From the NCBI GenBank assembly GCA_036244855.1, contig BQKZ01000895.1, positions 49,412-113,411 on the forward strand: a stretch of DNA of 64,000 nucleotides, written 5' to 3'. Source of the stretch: Temnopleurus reevesii. Lineage: Eukaryota > Echinodermata > Echinoidea > Temnopleuroida > Temnopleuridae. A program made the position numbers and the translations under genes. Every line of letters starts with the position of its first letter. The stretch's first letter is position 1. The notes beneath the pieces were generated by a model, which was given only the letters and a program-made list of their open reading frames with translations, ran no database searches and was not told the DNA's origin. Shown piece after piece: positions 1 through 13,740 of the stretch.

Positions 1-1445
1 ATATCATTATCAATATTTTCCTACGATTGTCAATTATAAAATTATACAAAAAAAATATACAAGTAAAACATGATGATTTTGATCATCTGAAGAACATACA
101 TGTGTCGCCAATAAAGCTGTCCCGAAGAGGAGACACTCTCATTTCAACTTTATAGCGAAATAAACCACTCTTGAACTTTGCCTTTTAAGAAGTCGCGATG
201 GCTTTAAGTGATGCGGTTCATGAGATGACAAAGAAATGATAGTCATCATCTCTTAATTGCTTTTAACCCTTAAGCTCCTATTATTATTGATGGTTACTTG
301 ACAAATACATGGAAACATATAAAAGCGGTAGGCGACGGATTAGCTTCCTTATTTTACATCGCGTGATCATTTTAACGCGAGTTAAATGCCCCATCTCTAT
401 GGAAAACCGCCCCGATCATTTTCTATTTAAATGATTCTCGTGAAACATCCGATTAAAGCATGCCCCCGTTTATAGCACCCTTTCTTAATAATAATCATTT
501 CTCTCACCACATTTTCTGTTTTAAATATCCCCTCGCTCGTAATTCGCTGGCCCCCTCATTAGCGATGTCACGCAGGCACGGTTATACGGCGAGAAAATGG
601 CGAAAGGGGCGCAGCTTGGGGGCAATGAAGTACAATTCAATATTTTACATTTGGACATTCATCTAATTTAATAATGACTCATTTATTGTTTGTCTGTAAC
701 AATACCCGCGTCTATTGTTCCGATATTGATTACATATGTAAAAACAAAAAAAAAAAGGAAATCTTATATGATGTATTGTTTATTTATTTGTTTGTTTTTC
801 GATGATTGACCGAAGATTATATGAGGCGCCGCTATTGGCAACAATGCCTTTGATTTTAGTTGATGAAGACAACCCAGGATTAAGTCATCATTAGAGACAA
901 TTGAGCGGGAAAATGTTACATTTAGATATCAAGTAGAGTCAGGAAATTGCCTGCCCAATACTTCTGGGGGAACGACATGAAATGTGATAATGAAGACAAT
1001 GTCCTTTGAATAAGTCAGCATAATAACAGTGGCTATGCAGCTATGTACGTATATTTGGTCTAATCTTCATATGAGTTAAAAACATTGCACAACATTGTTT
1101 TCGTTTAAGAAATCTAAACTGCCAGATCCCAAATGCTACCTCAATACTTAATAGTTGATAGGGGATATAAACTAAACTGCGATGATATAAGGTTTCAAAA
1201 TAAACGTTTAGTGCTAAAAAAAAATGGTAAAATTGTAAATAGGACATAGCATGCGCAGGATGAGCAGGAATGCATCCGTGGTGTAGTTTATTAAAATTTA
1301 TATCTGAAATATCTGACCTGGAATTGATCTTGATAGTGCCTGTAAAACTTCCTACTTTCTTCGCATTCTCTGTTGTTGTTTTTTAAAATAAATCTGAATG
1401 TATTAATATTAATTAGTCAGGCGGCTTGATTATATATACATATAT

Positions 1446-1478
<33 letters not shown>

Positions 1479-2814
1479 AAACAACACTAATAACAACAAC
1501 AATAACAACAATGTCTTTATTAAAGCGCCTCACGGTAAATATCAATTTTTAAAATGGGGTGGGGTAGGATACTAATGGGGGTGTTTTCCTGTACGGGGTT
1601 ACGCAGAACTAGGGGAGGAAGTGGGGGCACTTTTTTTCTCAAAGTTTCAAAACTTAACTACATACATCCGATATATCCGTGACCATGACCCTACTCCATT
1701 TATACTCCGACGCAAGGAATCGAGAAGAAAACACGTTGGACAGGTGGCTTGCAGACGGTTGCTTTAATGAGGCTCAAAATAGAAAGAATATAACGTTCAC
1801 TTTTGCTGTATCTGGGGTCTAGACTGACGAAATTTACATCTATAGAAAGCTTGCATTTCAGACTTATCCGACCCTTTGTCGACCATTTAAACATTTTCAA
1901 TGAATTGATTTCAGTATATCTGAAATTAATTGTTATAATCTTTTACATTTTATTCATGAACACGAATAATCGAAAAAGTAAAGCTGTATAGTAAGAATAT
2001 AAGCAATATCCTATAATATGTACAACGACATATTTCATAAAAGTTTGAAGTATATCGTCATATTGAATAATTTTAGAATGCCAGATTTTTAGATTTGCCG
2101 CCGATAAATTTGGATCTTGTACGTCTTGGCTTTTAAACATGGAATAGATTAAAAAACGCAAAAACAAACAAAAAATATTGTGGAGATTTTTTACATTACA
2201 TAGCGAATGAACATTAGAAGGGTTTATTTTCACTTATTTTTTCTTAAGGGTCATGTTTACGAAATATATTATACGAAAAAAAATCGCGGGGATCCTAGCA
2301 CTCTGGTTATATGAATAATGAGAGTTGGGTTTAGAACATGCTCTGAGTTTGAAGAAACAGATTAATTTCGCATGATTTATTTGTTTTTGGTAAACATACA
2401 CGTTGAAAAGGGTATTCCTCGATATACGGTACGCACTTCAGAATTCATCATACAGCTAAGAATATGATGAATTCATATTTTTCTTGAGCTATCCGATCTA
2501 AATACGTATTTTTGTTATTATTCCCGTCACTGAATGAGTCGCTGGATATTTGCAGCAGAAATTCGAACGACGGTACTTATTTGTATTTTTGCGGTTATCA
2601 TGGTAACAATATTAAAACTGTATGCGCACAATTTACATAATTCAAGAACTATTTCTATGACAAATCTCTTAACTTTGGTTGTAATCGTTGTTTGTTATAA
2701 TTCCTCTTGTTTCTCCTTTTATAAACCATTCTTTATTTCTTTAGCTACACAGTTAGAAAAAAAGTTGCAATATTGCCCCTTTTCATCACCGCGTGCAATA
2801 TTTTCCAACATATC
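1..2814. other. Non-coding stretch, no gene seen
   Basis: AT-rich DNA without a supported gene. The only structure seen is an (AT)n tract at about 1430-1480 followed by an AAC-rich run to about 1512. The short open frames here (60-100 codons) have no recognisable motif and no splice context. Confidence 0.6.
1430..1512. repeat. (AT)n then (AAC)n microsatellite
   Basis: About 50 bp of alternating T and A with two short interruptions, running directly into an AAC/AAT-rich tract. Confidence 0.9.
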
Positions 2815-2986
2815 GTCCGTGTTTTCATGAAGTGACTGTAGCCAAAAGGGTATTGATGCAAGAAGACAAATAAATCTCGACATAGGGTAGCAACATTCCA
2901 AACAATATCGTAGCGCATGTTACAATGAAACCGTAACTCGTTTCGTACAACATTACCCTTTGACAACCGTCAGTTCATGAAAACCC
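2815..2986. mobile_element. Hairpin MITE, family E copy 1
   Basis: The left end reads GTCCGTGTTTTCATGAAGTG and the right end is its inverted, diverged counterpart (CAGTTCATGAAAAC). Next to the termini, AAAGGGTATTG at left pairs with an inverted CATTACCCTTTG at right. The same ends occur at 5414-5618, so this is a dispersed terminal-inverted-repeat element with no coding capacity. Confidence 0.7.
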
Positions 2987-3381
2987 CGCGTACGCCATTT
3001 GAAAAACGAGGCAACGTCGGGGTTCGAACCCATGCGCCCTTTTGACTGTAAATTTATACATCATAAATTTTCTTGTATTGTCCGATCTACTTCAACTTTT
3101 TTTATCCTTTACTTTTTACCTCAATGTTTTAATCAAAGCAAAGTTTTATTTTAGCCCAGACCCAGCCCCTCTGCGGTCCACTATCCACTACTCTCTCCAT
3201 ATCTCTTTGTCATTCACCGTGTCTTTTAGCAACCATTATTCATCTCCTAATTTAGCTTGACCATGAATCTGATACCAGAGGAACAATATTTGCAGGACTG
3301 ACTCGCTTCCTCCAAGCAGCTTCCCCTCTCAAAAACCAAATTACATCGCCAACCTGATGACCACACGGGCCTGTCGGTCTA

Positions 3382-3506
3382 CAGGGCCCCGTAACATGAA
3401 GCTTTCCAATCGATCGTACCATTGATATCAATCGCAAGTCTATGGGAAATCATGTACAAGGGTTTGCGATTGATTGCAGACTTGTTTTTTTGTTACAGGC
3501 CCCTGA
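3382..3506. mobile_element. Short palindromic element, family G copy 1
   Basis: The ends CAGGGCCCCGTAACA and (reverse complement) CAGGGGCCTGTAACA form an imperfect 15-bp inverted repeat. A second, 80-bp element with similar ends lies at 44599-44678. Too short to code; probably a MITE. Confidence 0.5.
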
Positions 3507-4882
3507 ATTTATCATTCAAGTGTCTTATTATTGTCGTAAACGCGTCCCCGCAGATCATGTGAAATGAGGACAATATTAAATAATTTGTATTGTAGCTACT
3601 TCTACATTGACATTTTCGTTGAGCATCGAGAGCATAAAATTACAATAATAACCTCAAAATAGAAATAATGAGCAGAAACCTCTTCAGATATAGAAAGCCC
3701 GGTGCCGTCTTTTTCAAACAATCCACTTTATATTAAAGTAACGCTCTTTAGTCGTGGAAAAGCAAATGGTTGTCGCTAACCATTATCTCGTTGTTTTCTT
3801 TAATTCCTCTGTTATCTAATTCGCTTTCTTATAATTTGATGAACCCTTAGCAAATATTATGATTTGGTTTGATTTTTACAATAAAACATAACAATATGTA
3901 TTTTTGAAAATAATAAAAAACCCAAAATCCAATTGAGTTAAATCGTATCTCCTATTTGTCATACACACAAAGAAAAAAAAAAGGTTCAACTTTGCACTTT
4001 CATGGTGTATACTTTATTTGAGTAGTATTTGAGCAATATAGTTCCTCCGAAAGTATTTTATAATAATGTCATCAATGAAATCAACAAATGGAGATTACAC
4101 AAATCCATCTCATATAATTGCCGGATATCTTGGAGATCCCTTTTAAAGAATTGGAAGGGGTGCAAAATCTTGGAAATTGTTCTGCATTATACCTGACCTT
4201 TCTAACCCAAACAATAATACTGTCAACTCCATTCTGACAAGGAAAAAAACTGGGGTGTTAATATAACACCGGCTCGGCGTCTATTATACTTAGCAACATC
4301 GTAAATGTGGCTAAAAATACACCAGTGGTGAATTAGATTAATCCAACACCAAATGGTGTATAATCTATTGATCTCGACAACAAACGAATATCAGAAATAA
4401 CACCAATGGAGTAAGTTTTTATTCAACATTGGTGTTGATTTGGAACCTTTTCTGGTTTTGTCCAATGAAAATACCGATTCGACGTTTAAATCTCTTTCTT
4501 TAGTTTTCACTTCAATTTAGTGTATTTTCATTTCCAATCAAATCAAAATATATAATGAAAAATCAATTACAAAGTTCCCAATAAATCATGATACATAAAT
4601 CAATTCATACATTAAAAGTCAACATGGGATACAATAATAAGATCTAACAACAAAAATAGATAATGATGGGACTGGAAATGCAGGGGGTCTACTAAAAAGC
4701 TGTGCTTGCAGAATATATACTCCTCGAAAAATAGAAAATAATAAGTATGTATTGACCAACAATTTTCTTTCATTTCTGTATTCTTCTTTTGATGCAATTT
4801 GTAAAGCGCTCTGGAACCAAGTACTTGTGTATTGAGCGCTATAAAAAAATTTATATTGTATTGTATTGTATTGTATTGTAGA

Positions 4883-4930
<48 letters not shown>

Positions 4931-5413
4931 ACATTATACATTTTATATCTGACTATGTACTATTAGAAAAAAGTGAACATTGCAAACGTTTAAGTTTTTA
5001 TGTGCTCAAGAACCTCGAACAACATTTAAGAGGAACTGAAAAGGTTAATTGGTTAAAGATAATTCTGAACCTTTTACATTTCAAGAAACCCTTAAACGTT
5101 AAAAATACAAAACACTACACACCCTTAAAACCTCCTTTTCTGGGCGTGTATGCTGACCCGATTTGAAATAACCTATTCTGTAAATCTTCCTTGGCTGTTG
5201 AAAGAAAATAATCTGTATACCCCTCCAAGGTGTGAAGATGGCGGTACAAATCCCCTGATTGAACGGGGGATAGTGCTTGCAATCAACAAGCAGAATATAA
5301 TGATTATCTGTCTCTGATTGGTGACTCCAGGAGGATAACCATACACTCTTAGAAAAAAATCGAAGTTTGAACGTTTTTTGGTTCGTATTTAGAACACTCG
5401 AGAAAAGGTTTTA
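3507..5413. other. Non-coding stretch with SINE tail and microsatellite
   Basis: No gene recognised. Around 4255-4440 several GGTGTT/AACACC words occur in both orientations, possibly a degraded hairpin element. A SINE-like 3' tail at 4798-4855 runs into microsatellites. Confidence 0.5.
4798..4930 (+). repeat. SINE-like 3' tail plus (TTGTA)n and (ATT)n
   Basis: The segment TGTAAAGCGCTCTGG ... TTGAGCGCTATAAAA resembles the GCGCTATATAAA tail of the tRNA-headed SINE seen at 26461, 35686 and 49222. It is followed at once by about five TTGTA units and then about 16 ATT units, as expected when a retroposon tail seeds a microsatellite. Confidence 0.55.
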
Positions 5414-5618
5414 TAATTCATCCGTGTTTCCACGAAGTGACGGTAGCCAAAGGGTATTGTTGCATGAAGACAAATAAATCCCAACATAGCAACAAGTCAA
5501 CAGGCATCCTATCGAACAACGTGTTAATTATATAGAAGGGCACGTTTTAATGGTTTAATTCGTTTCGTGTAAAAATACCCTCTGGCTCCCGTCACTTCAT
5601 GAAAACACGGACAAATTA
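5414..5618. mobile_element. Hairpin MITE, family E copy 2
   Basis: The left arm begins TCCGTGTTTCCACGAAGTGA and the right arm ends with its inverted partner TCACTTCATGAAAACACGGA. The inverted match continues inward through AGGGTATT. It is clearer than the copy at 2815-2986 and defines the family. Confidence 0.78.
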
Positions 5619-6280
5619 TGTTCATGACTGTACTCAAGAACCTTAACTTCTTAAAGGGAACTTACCCCTGGAATTATTGCGCTGTCAGTGGATGGAGAAA
5701 GGTCTCTTTAAGAAACTGAAAATTTAGTAAAATCGGTTGATCTAATAAAAAGTTAAGAATTAAGTCTCAATGGTATAATTATCACTGCCACTAATTGAGA
5801 ATAAGTTGGGAATAACTTTGTAACGTCATGTCGAACAACTTACTATCCTTTTTCATAAGGTGAGCAAAATTATTGCTATCGCTTGAGTATAGCATGTTGT
5901 AACCAATTTTACCTGTATTTTATAAAGTATCATGAAGAACCATACTAATTTGTTAATTTTTTTAAATTTATGATTTAGATTTGATTTTTGGTCCAAAGTG
6001 AATGGAGAGTTGTCCGTTTGTGCGTCACAGGTGATGCCAAAGTTAATGCCAACCCAATGATCTAGATCTGAGGACATTTGAGACTTCTGAAATGTATAAC
6101 TAATTGTCAGATTGTCCTCAAATTTTAACAGTTTGTTCAATTGACTTTTCTTCATTCATTGAAAATACAATTCAAGGAATAGGTCCCCTATAAATAATTC
6201 TATGACAAACCTAAAAAATATTCGAAAGTTGTTGGTTAAGCTTCGAAACCTTTTTGGGAGCCTTTGGAAGCAGCACCTTT

Positions 6281-6995
6281 AAAATATGCACTCTTAGTTT
6301 TGATATAATATGTACCCTCAATGGTGCATATTTTCCACCCTAAAAGGGTGCTGCTGTTGTACCAGCAGCGACTGCACACCTAAGGGTGCAAAACCGCACC
6401 CTTATTTCATTTCTTAGTTTGCAGACAATAGCCAAACGATCATATTGAGTTTGCAATCAAAGCCTGAATTACTGGTTGATGGGGGCGCAGCTGTATTTCA
6501 GAACGTTCTTTAATCCTATTGGCTGCGAGGATTCTGAGCTATCTCCTTAGTTAAACTATATAGCTTTGGGGCAGACTGAAAATCGTAAACAGACTATTAA
6601 TTACAGATTTATTTCAGAAAAAGTAACCAGAAAGTATTACTTTTGAAATATGAGCTTACTTTGTGACGTAAAAAGTATATTTTATAGTTATCAATCCATG
6701 TACCTGGAACTAATCAGGGGTAATGTTTGTCGCTAACTGGACTTGATCATTTTCGGAGTAGGGTGCAGGTTTAAATTGGGGTGCAGTTTTGCACCCTTAT
6801 GAGTGCAGCCGCTGGTACAAATATCAGCAACATTTAGGATGGAAATATGCAACCTTACGGTGCAGATGAGTGCATAACATCGCTTTAATGGTGCATAGCT
6901 CTACACTAAAGAGTACAACATATCTTCACCAGAAAGGGTGTTGCTATTGTAGCAGCGGCTACACCCTGTGGGGGCATAATTGCACCCTAATTTCT
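6281..6995. mobile_element. Inverted blocks rich in GGGTGC/GCACCC, family F
   Basis: Three related blocks of about 100 bp lie at 6310-6405, 6761-6898 and 6892-6992. The middle block is inverted relative to the other two. Shared words include GGGTGCTGCTGTTGTACCAG and its reverse-complement variants. A related block lies at 45402-45478. Consistent with a TIR element or several nested copies; no coding frame. Confidence 0.55.
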
Positions 6996-7037
6996 AAGTG
7001 CGCAAATTGTACGATCACTTTTCCTCCGCCACCCGCC

Positions 7038-7220
7038 GTCCAGTTGAGGACTGAGTGTTCTGATAGCACCCGCCTCTGCATATAGGCGCGATCAGAGGGG
7101 TATACATATTAGAGGGTTATGTAAGGACTCTGTGGTTGAGTGCTGTGCAGTCCCTGTGTGTACAGTGTAAGTGAATATGCAGAGGTGGGTGGTATCAGAA
7201 CACTCAGTCCACAACTGGAC
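7038..7220. mobile_element. Foldback element with about 46-bp arms
   Basis: The left arm at 7038-7083 (beginning GTCCAGTTGAGGACTGAGTG) is matched by its reverse complement at 7175-7220 with only a few mismatches, around a loop of about 90 bp. A CCGCCACCCG word lies outside both arms in the same orientation. Typical MITE architecture; only one copy in this window. Confidence 0.72.
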
Positions 7221-7235
7221 TACCGCCACCCGCGG

Positions 7236-8520
7236 GCCGTCCGTCTTGTGTCATCCGTTGTCCGTGTATGTCTTTTCTAAATTCCTTCATTCCCCGTTTT
7301 TCGCTTTGTATTTTCCTTTATTTTTCAGTATTTCAATGCCCAATCGGCTCGCTATATACTACAAAATAATTATCATTCTATGCGTCCTACTTCGAGCCAA
7401 TGTTTTCTTCTTTTTTCCTTTTTAGGCCACTTTTTCGTCGGTGTTTCCCCCAAAGACATTCAATTTTAAGGAAAGCACACCTGGCCAATTCCTCGGGCAA
7501 AAAATATCGCCACTTCCAACCTCCAAAAATGCAACATGATTTACAATGACCTTGTGATGTGATATTTCTTTTCCTGAATCCCACTTTGATGAAAATGTTC
7601 TAGAATCTATAAACCTCGTAGGAAATCAGCGTGGTCATGTTCATTTCATTTATATAAACTCGGGTCAAGTTCTGAAAAATGAGCTCTCCTCGTGCGGAAA
7701 AACGTGACAACGGGAAGAAAATAGTAACAATCTTGAAAACAAAGCTCTTGGTGGGAGAAGTTTGGAGTGCTTGGATTTGTTTTGACGTCTTCGGTGTAAT
7801 ACCCAAGATTATGTCTTTAAAAGTAATTCCCCCATTTGAAAGACAATCGGTGAGATCGTTAGTCGTGAAACGAGCTGAAAGGATTTAAGCTTCCCTGCAA
7901 ATGCAGGCGGGGCATTACTTTGCCATTTTGAAGAGAAAAGGGGACAAGAGGCAGATTTCCGTCGTTAATTCACTTAAAAAAGACTTTTTAAGAAAATAAA
8001 GCAATTTCCTTAAAACTTAGACATTTTGTAATATTTTGTATTGATTCTCTATCTGTTTGGTTACACGTATTTGTAATGATAAATTTTGTTTGCACAGGGT
8101 GTAATTTGTAATAGCCTGTATAGACTGAATCTTGAAATTAATTTCTCACCAATAGAATTTGACCATGTTTTTTTTTAATTTTTATTCGGAATCTCATTCA
8201 AATATGAAAAATAATTACATAAATCTCATAATGCAATTGTTCAAATTAATAAATGAAAAATATCTGCGAGGTGGTGAAACATTAATAAATTATCTAAAAA
8301 TAATTCCATAGACATAATATCATACCTCTTGTAATGAGGAAATTAATTCACATTAAGTTTTTTCATAAATGTTTTTCATTTAACATACACACTCGCGCAC
8401 ACACATACACACATACACACATACACACACGCACATGTGTACCACACTCACTCTCTCACCAATACCGACACTCATACACTTACATAAATGTCCATATACC
8501 CCCATATCTCTTAACCTACA

Positions 8521-8557
<37 letters not shown>

Positions 8558-11500
8558 ACACACACACAAGTACTGTGTAATGACTACAATCTCATTTCCA
8601 CATCTTCAAGGAGGTATCTGTGAGATTTTAGCTAGCCAAAAGTGACAACAATATCTAGAATTAGATTGATCTATTCATTTATTTGCGCTAGATAACATCT
8701 TCAATTGAATCAGATCAGCGAATAATTACTTGTTTACAGCTTGATATCTAATATTAATCTTCCAAACACTCTCCCACACAAAGAAATATTAACTCTTATA
8801 TCCTACGAGAGAAAGCCGTAATAATTATACCAAGATATATCCTCTCGATAATCTGATCTGATATTATTTTTATATTTTGAGGATATAAACCTGAAGGTAT
8901 TCAAGTTTAATTACGGAGTTGCAGATGGAATCTGGAGATAAACCCTTTTCTAATTTTTCGACCACCATTATGAGCTACCGGTGGGAGGTCGCAACGTCCA
9001 AATTCATAATCATCACAACCACGATTTGAAGTGCAAATCAAGCACTTGTATGTTTTTAATCACTTCGATCAATATTCAGCCAAAAATACGATGCTATTTT
9101 GCGCGATAATTTTGCATTTTCCATGGCCAGAAAAGTAATTATTTACCTTGGACTTGAAGATAATTGAGAGATATTTATTCATGAACAATTGTGTTTGTGT
9201 GTGCCCCACATGTAAACGCACGTGTTGGATCAAGAATCCAAAGTTTTTAATTAACTTTCGCTGGTCATTGCTAGTGCTCTGGCAAGCAAGAAAGCAAGTA
9301 ACCAAGCTGCAATCAACCATAATAAATAGATAAATAAATGATAAGATTAATAAATCAATGACTAAGCAGCGGATACATTGATATGTGAATGAATAAGTAA
9401 ACAAATAAAGGAATGATTAAAAGAATTAATAAACCAGTATAATGAAACTATATGAATGTATTAGTACAAAGGAACATCATCGATGATAGATAATAAATAA
9501 TTGAATTAAGGAGTCAGTAATATATAACGAAATCAATACAATTGAGAATTTCTCAATTGAGAAAGAAACTATGAAAATGGGAAATATCATTGTCCCACCC
9601 TTCACAGTTTCATATTTTGTGACTATTTTTTGTTGTTGGGACGAAGACAGGTGTTCTACTGACCCCCCCCCCCCCCTTCTGCCCTTCTGCATGGATCCGT
9701 GCATGCGTATACACTCTGTCAGCCGTCAACTGCCTCCTCCTATAGGATCGCGCGGGAAGGGTACTATAAAAAACCATTCATCTGTTTCGTATGTTGCACC
9801 CACGCATGGCTTCAGAAGGAAACATATCCCAGGGAGAGTTGCTTTATAATTCAACCGCGAAACATCAGTAATTAGCAATTAGTTGACATGGTTGAGAGGC
9901 AAGTGTTACTCAAAATACCACCCTCCAAAATGTGAAAAGGGTCATCAACTTCGATTTGGACGCGCCTTGCGCAACCTTTCCGCTCCAATATATTCATGAA
10001 ATCCACTATTTTCCAAGGTTTGGTGAATTATTCACGAGTTGTGGTCTTGGAGCTTCATTATAAATCGTTACTCTCTTTAAACGGTGGATAACATACAGCT
10101 GCCCACACGACAATTCGTTAAATCTACACACCATTTATTTAAGTTTTATTTTACCCAATGGAACAAATTTCATCAAACAATAGTTGGATAGATTTTTTTT
10201 ATATCAGTTGTTACCAGTTGTGTATTCAGTTTGTCGTCCATTATTTGGTAACCTTTTCGCAAGTATTTTGAGAGTGCATCGCTTTCGTTAGGTACCCAAA
10301 AGACAAAAATGCCAATTTCCAGAATATGCATGTAGAATATAGATTAGAATGTGAATCACCAATCTGCTGAACCAGCTATTTTGTCATAAGGGATATCATG
10401 GTAGCAATGATGCAACGTTTTCTCTCATAAGAATATATTTGGTTCAGCTGATCGATAATTCAAAGTTCGATTTCTATACTCTCTGGAATGGCACTGTGGG
10501 CAGATAAAAATTTCAAGAAAAGCCAGGTTTACTAATAAATGTTATTTTTGTGCGTTGTTCTTGATTACCGTATCCGAACGCTTTCCCGAGTCTTGATCGA
10601 CATAGCAACAAGTAATGTACATGAAGGCAAACTGGATTTCAAGTATTGTCGTTTGTTACTAACAGAAATACCACGTAACTACATTCGTTTTGCAAGAAAT
10701 GTGCATAAATTAACTATTCGTAAACTGGTATATTAGGTAAAAGCATTTCACTTGTGTACCCAGTCGCGGATACTTGTGTCTTTTCTCAACATTAACCTTC
10801 GGCTACCGTCACTGCTGACTGAACAGCTGAATGAAAACGATGGTGAAATCATAAAATGTTGGAAGCACGTTCCGCTTTTGTTTTTTTCGAGCGTTTATTT
10901 TTTCAAGACTTCAAGATTTGCTTTCTCCACTGTAGAATTCAAATATCAGTTACTTATGTTAGCGTTGCTCAAATCGTTTCCGCCTGTCGCATATTGCTGA
11001 AGATCCAATGTGTAGCATTTATATGTCATCGTATTAATTTGTTGACAATTATTAGTGCTAATTCGAGACAATTATTTATTTTTGTACAGCGATAAACATC
11101 GATGTCCCAATATTCATGTAATCCCATTGAGTATTATGTTGATGACCTTATAGATTTCGATTAGAATGATGGGTTCTAAAGTTCAAACACATATGGAAAA
11201 CTATAAATTGTATGCCCTTTTCACAAATTGTTAATATTGAATTCCCGGCCGTGTCATCATGGTCATACCAAACTGCCAAAAGATGTTGAATGCTGGGAAT
11301 TGCTGCTACAGCGTTTGGCGTTGGAGAATAAAGGGGTTTAGAAAGGTCGAGCCGACTGCCGGGCCCACGATCTAAATGGGCAAAAATAAATTCAGCTGCG
11401 ATTTGATAAAAATTTGGAGTTGATTTTATCAAAACATTCATCATTTAAACAATAGAAAATCAATGTAGAATACATCTCAAATGTTCAAAGAATTACCGGT

Positions 11501-12839
11501 CGGTGCATTTTATTTCCTTGAGTGTACACTTGGGGCTTATTTTGACGAATCCAGGATCTGTTAGATGAGGAGGCGTTATGGGAGGCGTACAGGAAGTTAT
11601 TCGTCTTTTGCGTGAAATAATTTGGAAAGAGACTGCACTTCTCGAAAAATAAGTTTGACAAGCAGAATTAAAAATGATAATAATAATAGATAAATAAAGA
11701 ATAAGCAAAAAAAAAAACGAAAAAAAAACCGAAATAAATATTGGGACGACCCCAAGCAGAAACTTTAAGGCCATGAACATACAATTTGCGACTGACACTG
11801 CAGAAATCGAAGCAGTAACATAAGGGCAATTGGCGCCGCGAGCTGGGCGCCGTGAAACACGAGACCCCTTTGCACTCCAATCGATGCAGAGTCTTTGCAA
11901 ATAATCACCCCCAGCTTGTCTTGACATGGAAAATCCTCCCTTCGCTTCAATCAAAGTTGAAATTTGTTTACAGTACAGGTACTCTCATGTGTCTTGCTTT
12001 ATTTGCGATAAATTGACGGGAGGCAGGGTGGAAAAGATGGGAGAAATGTGGGTTTCTCTCCTTCGTCCCACGCGGGATCTAATTTCTCGTGTTTCTCGTA
12101 GCAATTATGTGCACGAGACTTTGTTTATATTCACTCTCGGGGCATACAATCCCATGCAGCGTTCTATTTACTTAATCATGCTTATATCAAACTGGAAATG
12201 CAAAATCACATCCAGTGTTTACAGAATCATTTACATTGTAACATCTGTTGATTTGTTTAAAACGCTCCGATCCTGATTTTTTTAGATAAACTTGAACTAT
12301 CCAAATGATTATTTTGTTAGATTTGCAGCTATCAAAGTTTTTAAAGTCATCAACTTTTTTAATTTGCTCCCGTTTCGGCTTGTTTTTATTTACGAACAGC
12401 GTATACTTTCAATGCTACTTTAATTGTTAAAAATCGTAGTTGTTATAATGTACATTTCAATACATTATGTAAGTGGCTCTTGAATTATCACACAGTCAAT
12501 TTTTTTTTAATTTATGAAGTTCTTTTTCAGTATACTCATACTGAAAAAGACTAATCTGAACTTTTATGTTCTGGGGAAAAGAAAGGGCTATTTTCTTCCT
12601 TCCTTTTTTCATATTTTTTTCTTTCTCTTCCCCTCTTCCCGTTTGAACTCCTACGACCTGACTCCAGTATATTCTTATTCAATTTGCTTTCTGACGCGCC
12701 TGACTTTGTAACAAACCACTTAAAAATTGGGATTTGTATGATTTGAAAATCGATGTCATTCACAAGCATTTTCCTTTCCCAAAACCATTATCTTCCCAAT
12801 TATTTCTTTCTCTTTCTCGCGCGTGCACTCACACTCTAC
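7236..12839. other. Non-coding stretch, no gene supported
   Basis: No gene recognised on either strand. The longest open frame, 153 codons on the - strand at 11493-11954, has a low-complexity hydrophobic middle and no domain or splice signals. Apart from the (CA)n tract at 8386-8575 and a C-run at 9661-9677, no repeat structure was found. Confidence 0.5.
8386..8575. repeat. (CA)n/(CATA)n microsatellite
   Basis: ACAC/ACAT-rich tract in two blocks (8386-8440 and 8519-8570) around a short unique sequence. Confidence 0.9.
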
Positions 12840-12887
12840 CTTTCTTTCTTTTTTTCTTTCTTTCTTGTTTTTCTTGTTTTTTTTTTT

Positions 12888-12931
<44 letters not shown>

Positions 12932-13215
12932 TCGTTTTTTCTTTCTTTCTTTCTTTCTTTCTTTAATCCTTTCTAACTTTCTGTCTGTTGTTCTTTCTTT
13001 CTTTCTTTCTGTCTCTCTGTATTTCTTTCGGTTTTTTTCTTTCTTTCTTGTTTTCTTTAATCCTTTCTTTCTTTCTGTCTTTCGTTCTTTCTTTCTTTCT
13101 TCCTTTCTTTCTTTCTTTCGTTCTTTCTTTCATACTTTCTTTCGTACTTTCCGGTCTGACTTCCGTTCTTTATTTCTACCCTTGATTCTCTCTCTTTTTT
13201 GTCTGTCTTCCTTTC
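12840..13215. repeat. Polypyrimidine (CTTT)n tract
   Basis: Nearly 380 bp of CTTT/TTTC repeats with C/G interruptions, almost purely pyrimidine on the + strand. The long open frames across it, all Phe/Leu/Ser, are artefacts of the repeat. Confidence 0.95.
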
Positions 13216-13297
13216 TTTCTTGAAAGGCAGATGGAGAGGGTGTTCCAGTGTCTGATTTCACACTTATACGCTGCCCGACACATACGATGAATATTCT

Positions 13298-13740
13298 CAA
13301 AGAAATGTGTGCATTTCGTCCAGGGGGGTGGGGTACACTGGCGTTCAACTCCCGTATTAATATTGTTTATATAAGAACTGGAATGTTAAGCAAGTAAATG
13401 CGTAAGAAAGCTATTTCTAAGGGATCCACAAAACAGGGAGAGGGGGCGGGGTGGGTGGAGGCACTGCTTCACCGTTGTTTCGCATTTTTTTATGATTCGG
13501 GGGAGGGTGGACAAAACGGGCACGCATTCCCAAAGAAATGTGTTCATTTCGTCTAGGGGGTGGAACACAACGTTAAACTCCCATCTAGATTTTTACCAAT
13601 GAACTGGAAGGTTAAGCAAGTAAATACACAAGAAAGACATTTTTAATGGATCCACGAAAGAGGGGGAGGGGATGCTGGGCTGTCTCCTCCGTTGTTTCGC
13701 AATTTGTATGGTTCGTTATGGAGGGGGGGGGGGGGGGGTC
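13298..13740. repeat. Two-copy tandem repeat, unit about 233 bp
   Basis: CAAAGAAATGTG begins at 13298 and again at 13531. Both copies continue with the same order of landmarks: TCATTTCGTC-like word, GGGGGTGG, a GTTAAGCAAGTAAAT block, a GGATCCAC block, a G-rich run and CGTTGTTTCGCA. The second copy ends in a G homopolymer near 13722-13738. Confidence 0.8.

Noticed and set aside
3005..3035. GGGGTTCGAACCC, a tRNA B-box-like word
   Set aside because: No matching A box or acceptor pairing at tRNA spacing on either strand.
8334..8645. Thr/His-rich open frame that could look like a low-complexity protein
   Set aside because: It is a translated (CA)n microsatellite.
11493..11954. 153-codon open frame on the - strand
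   Set aside because: Contains a low-complexity Phe/Ile run from an A-rich tract on the + strand, with no motif, signal or homologous pattern.
12753..13223. 156-codon Phe/Leu/Ser open frame
   Set aside because: Pure consequence of the CTTT repeat.
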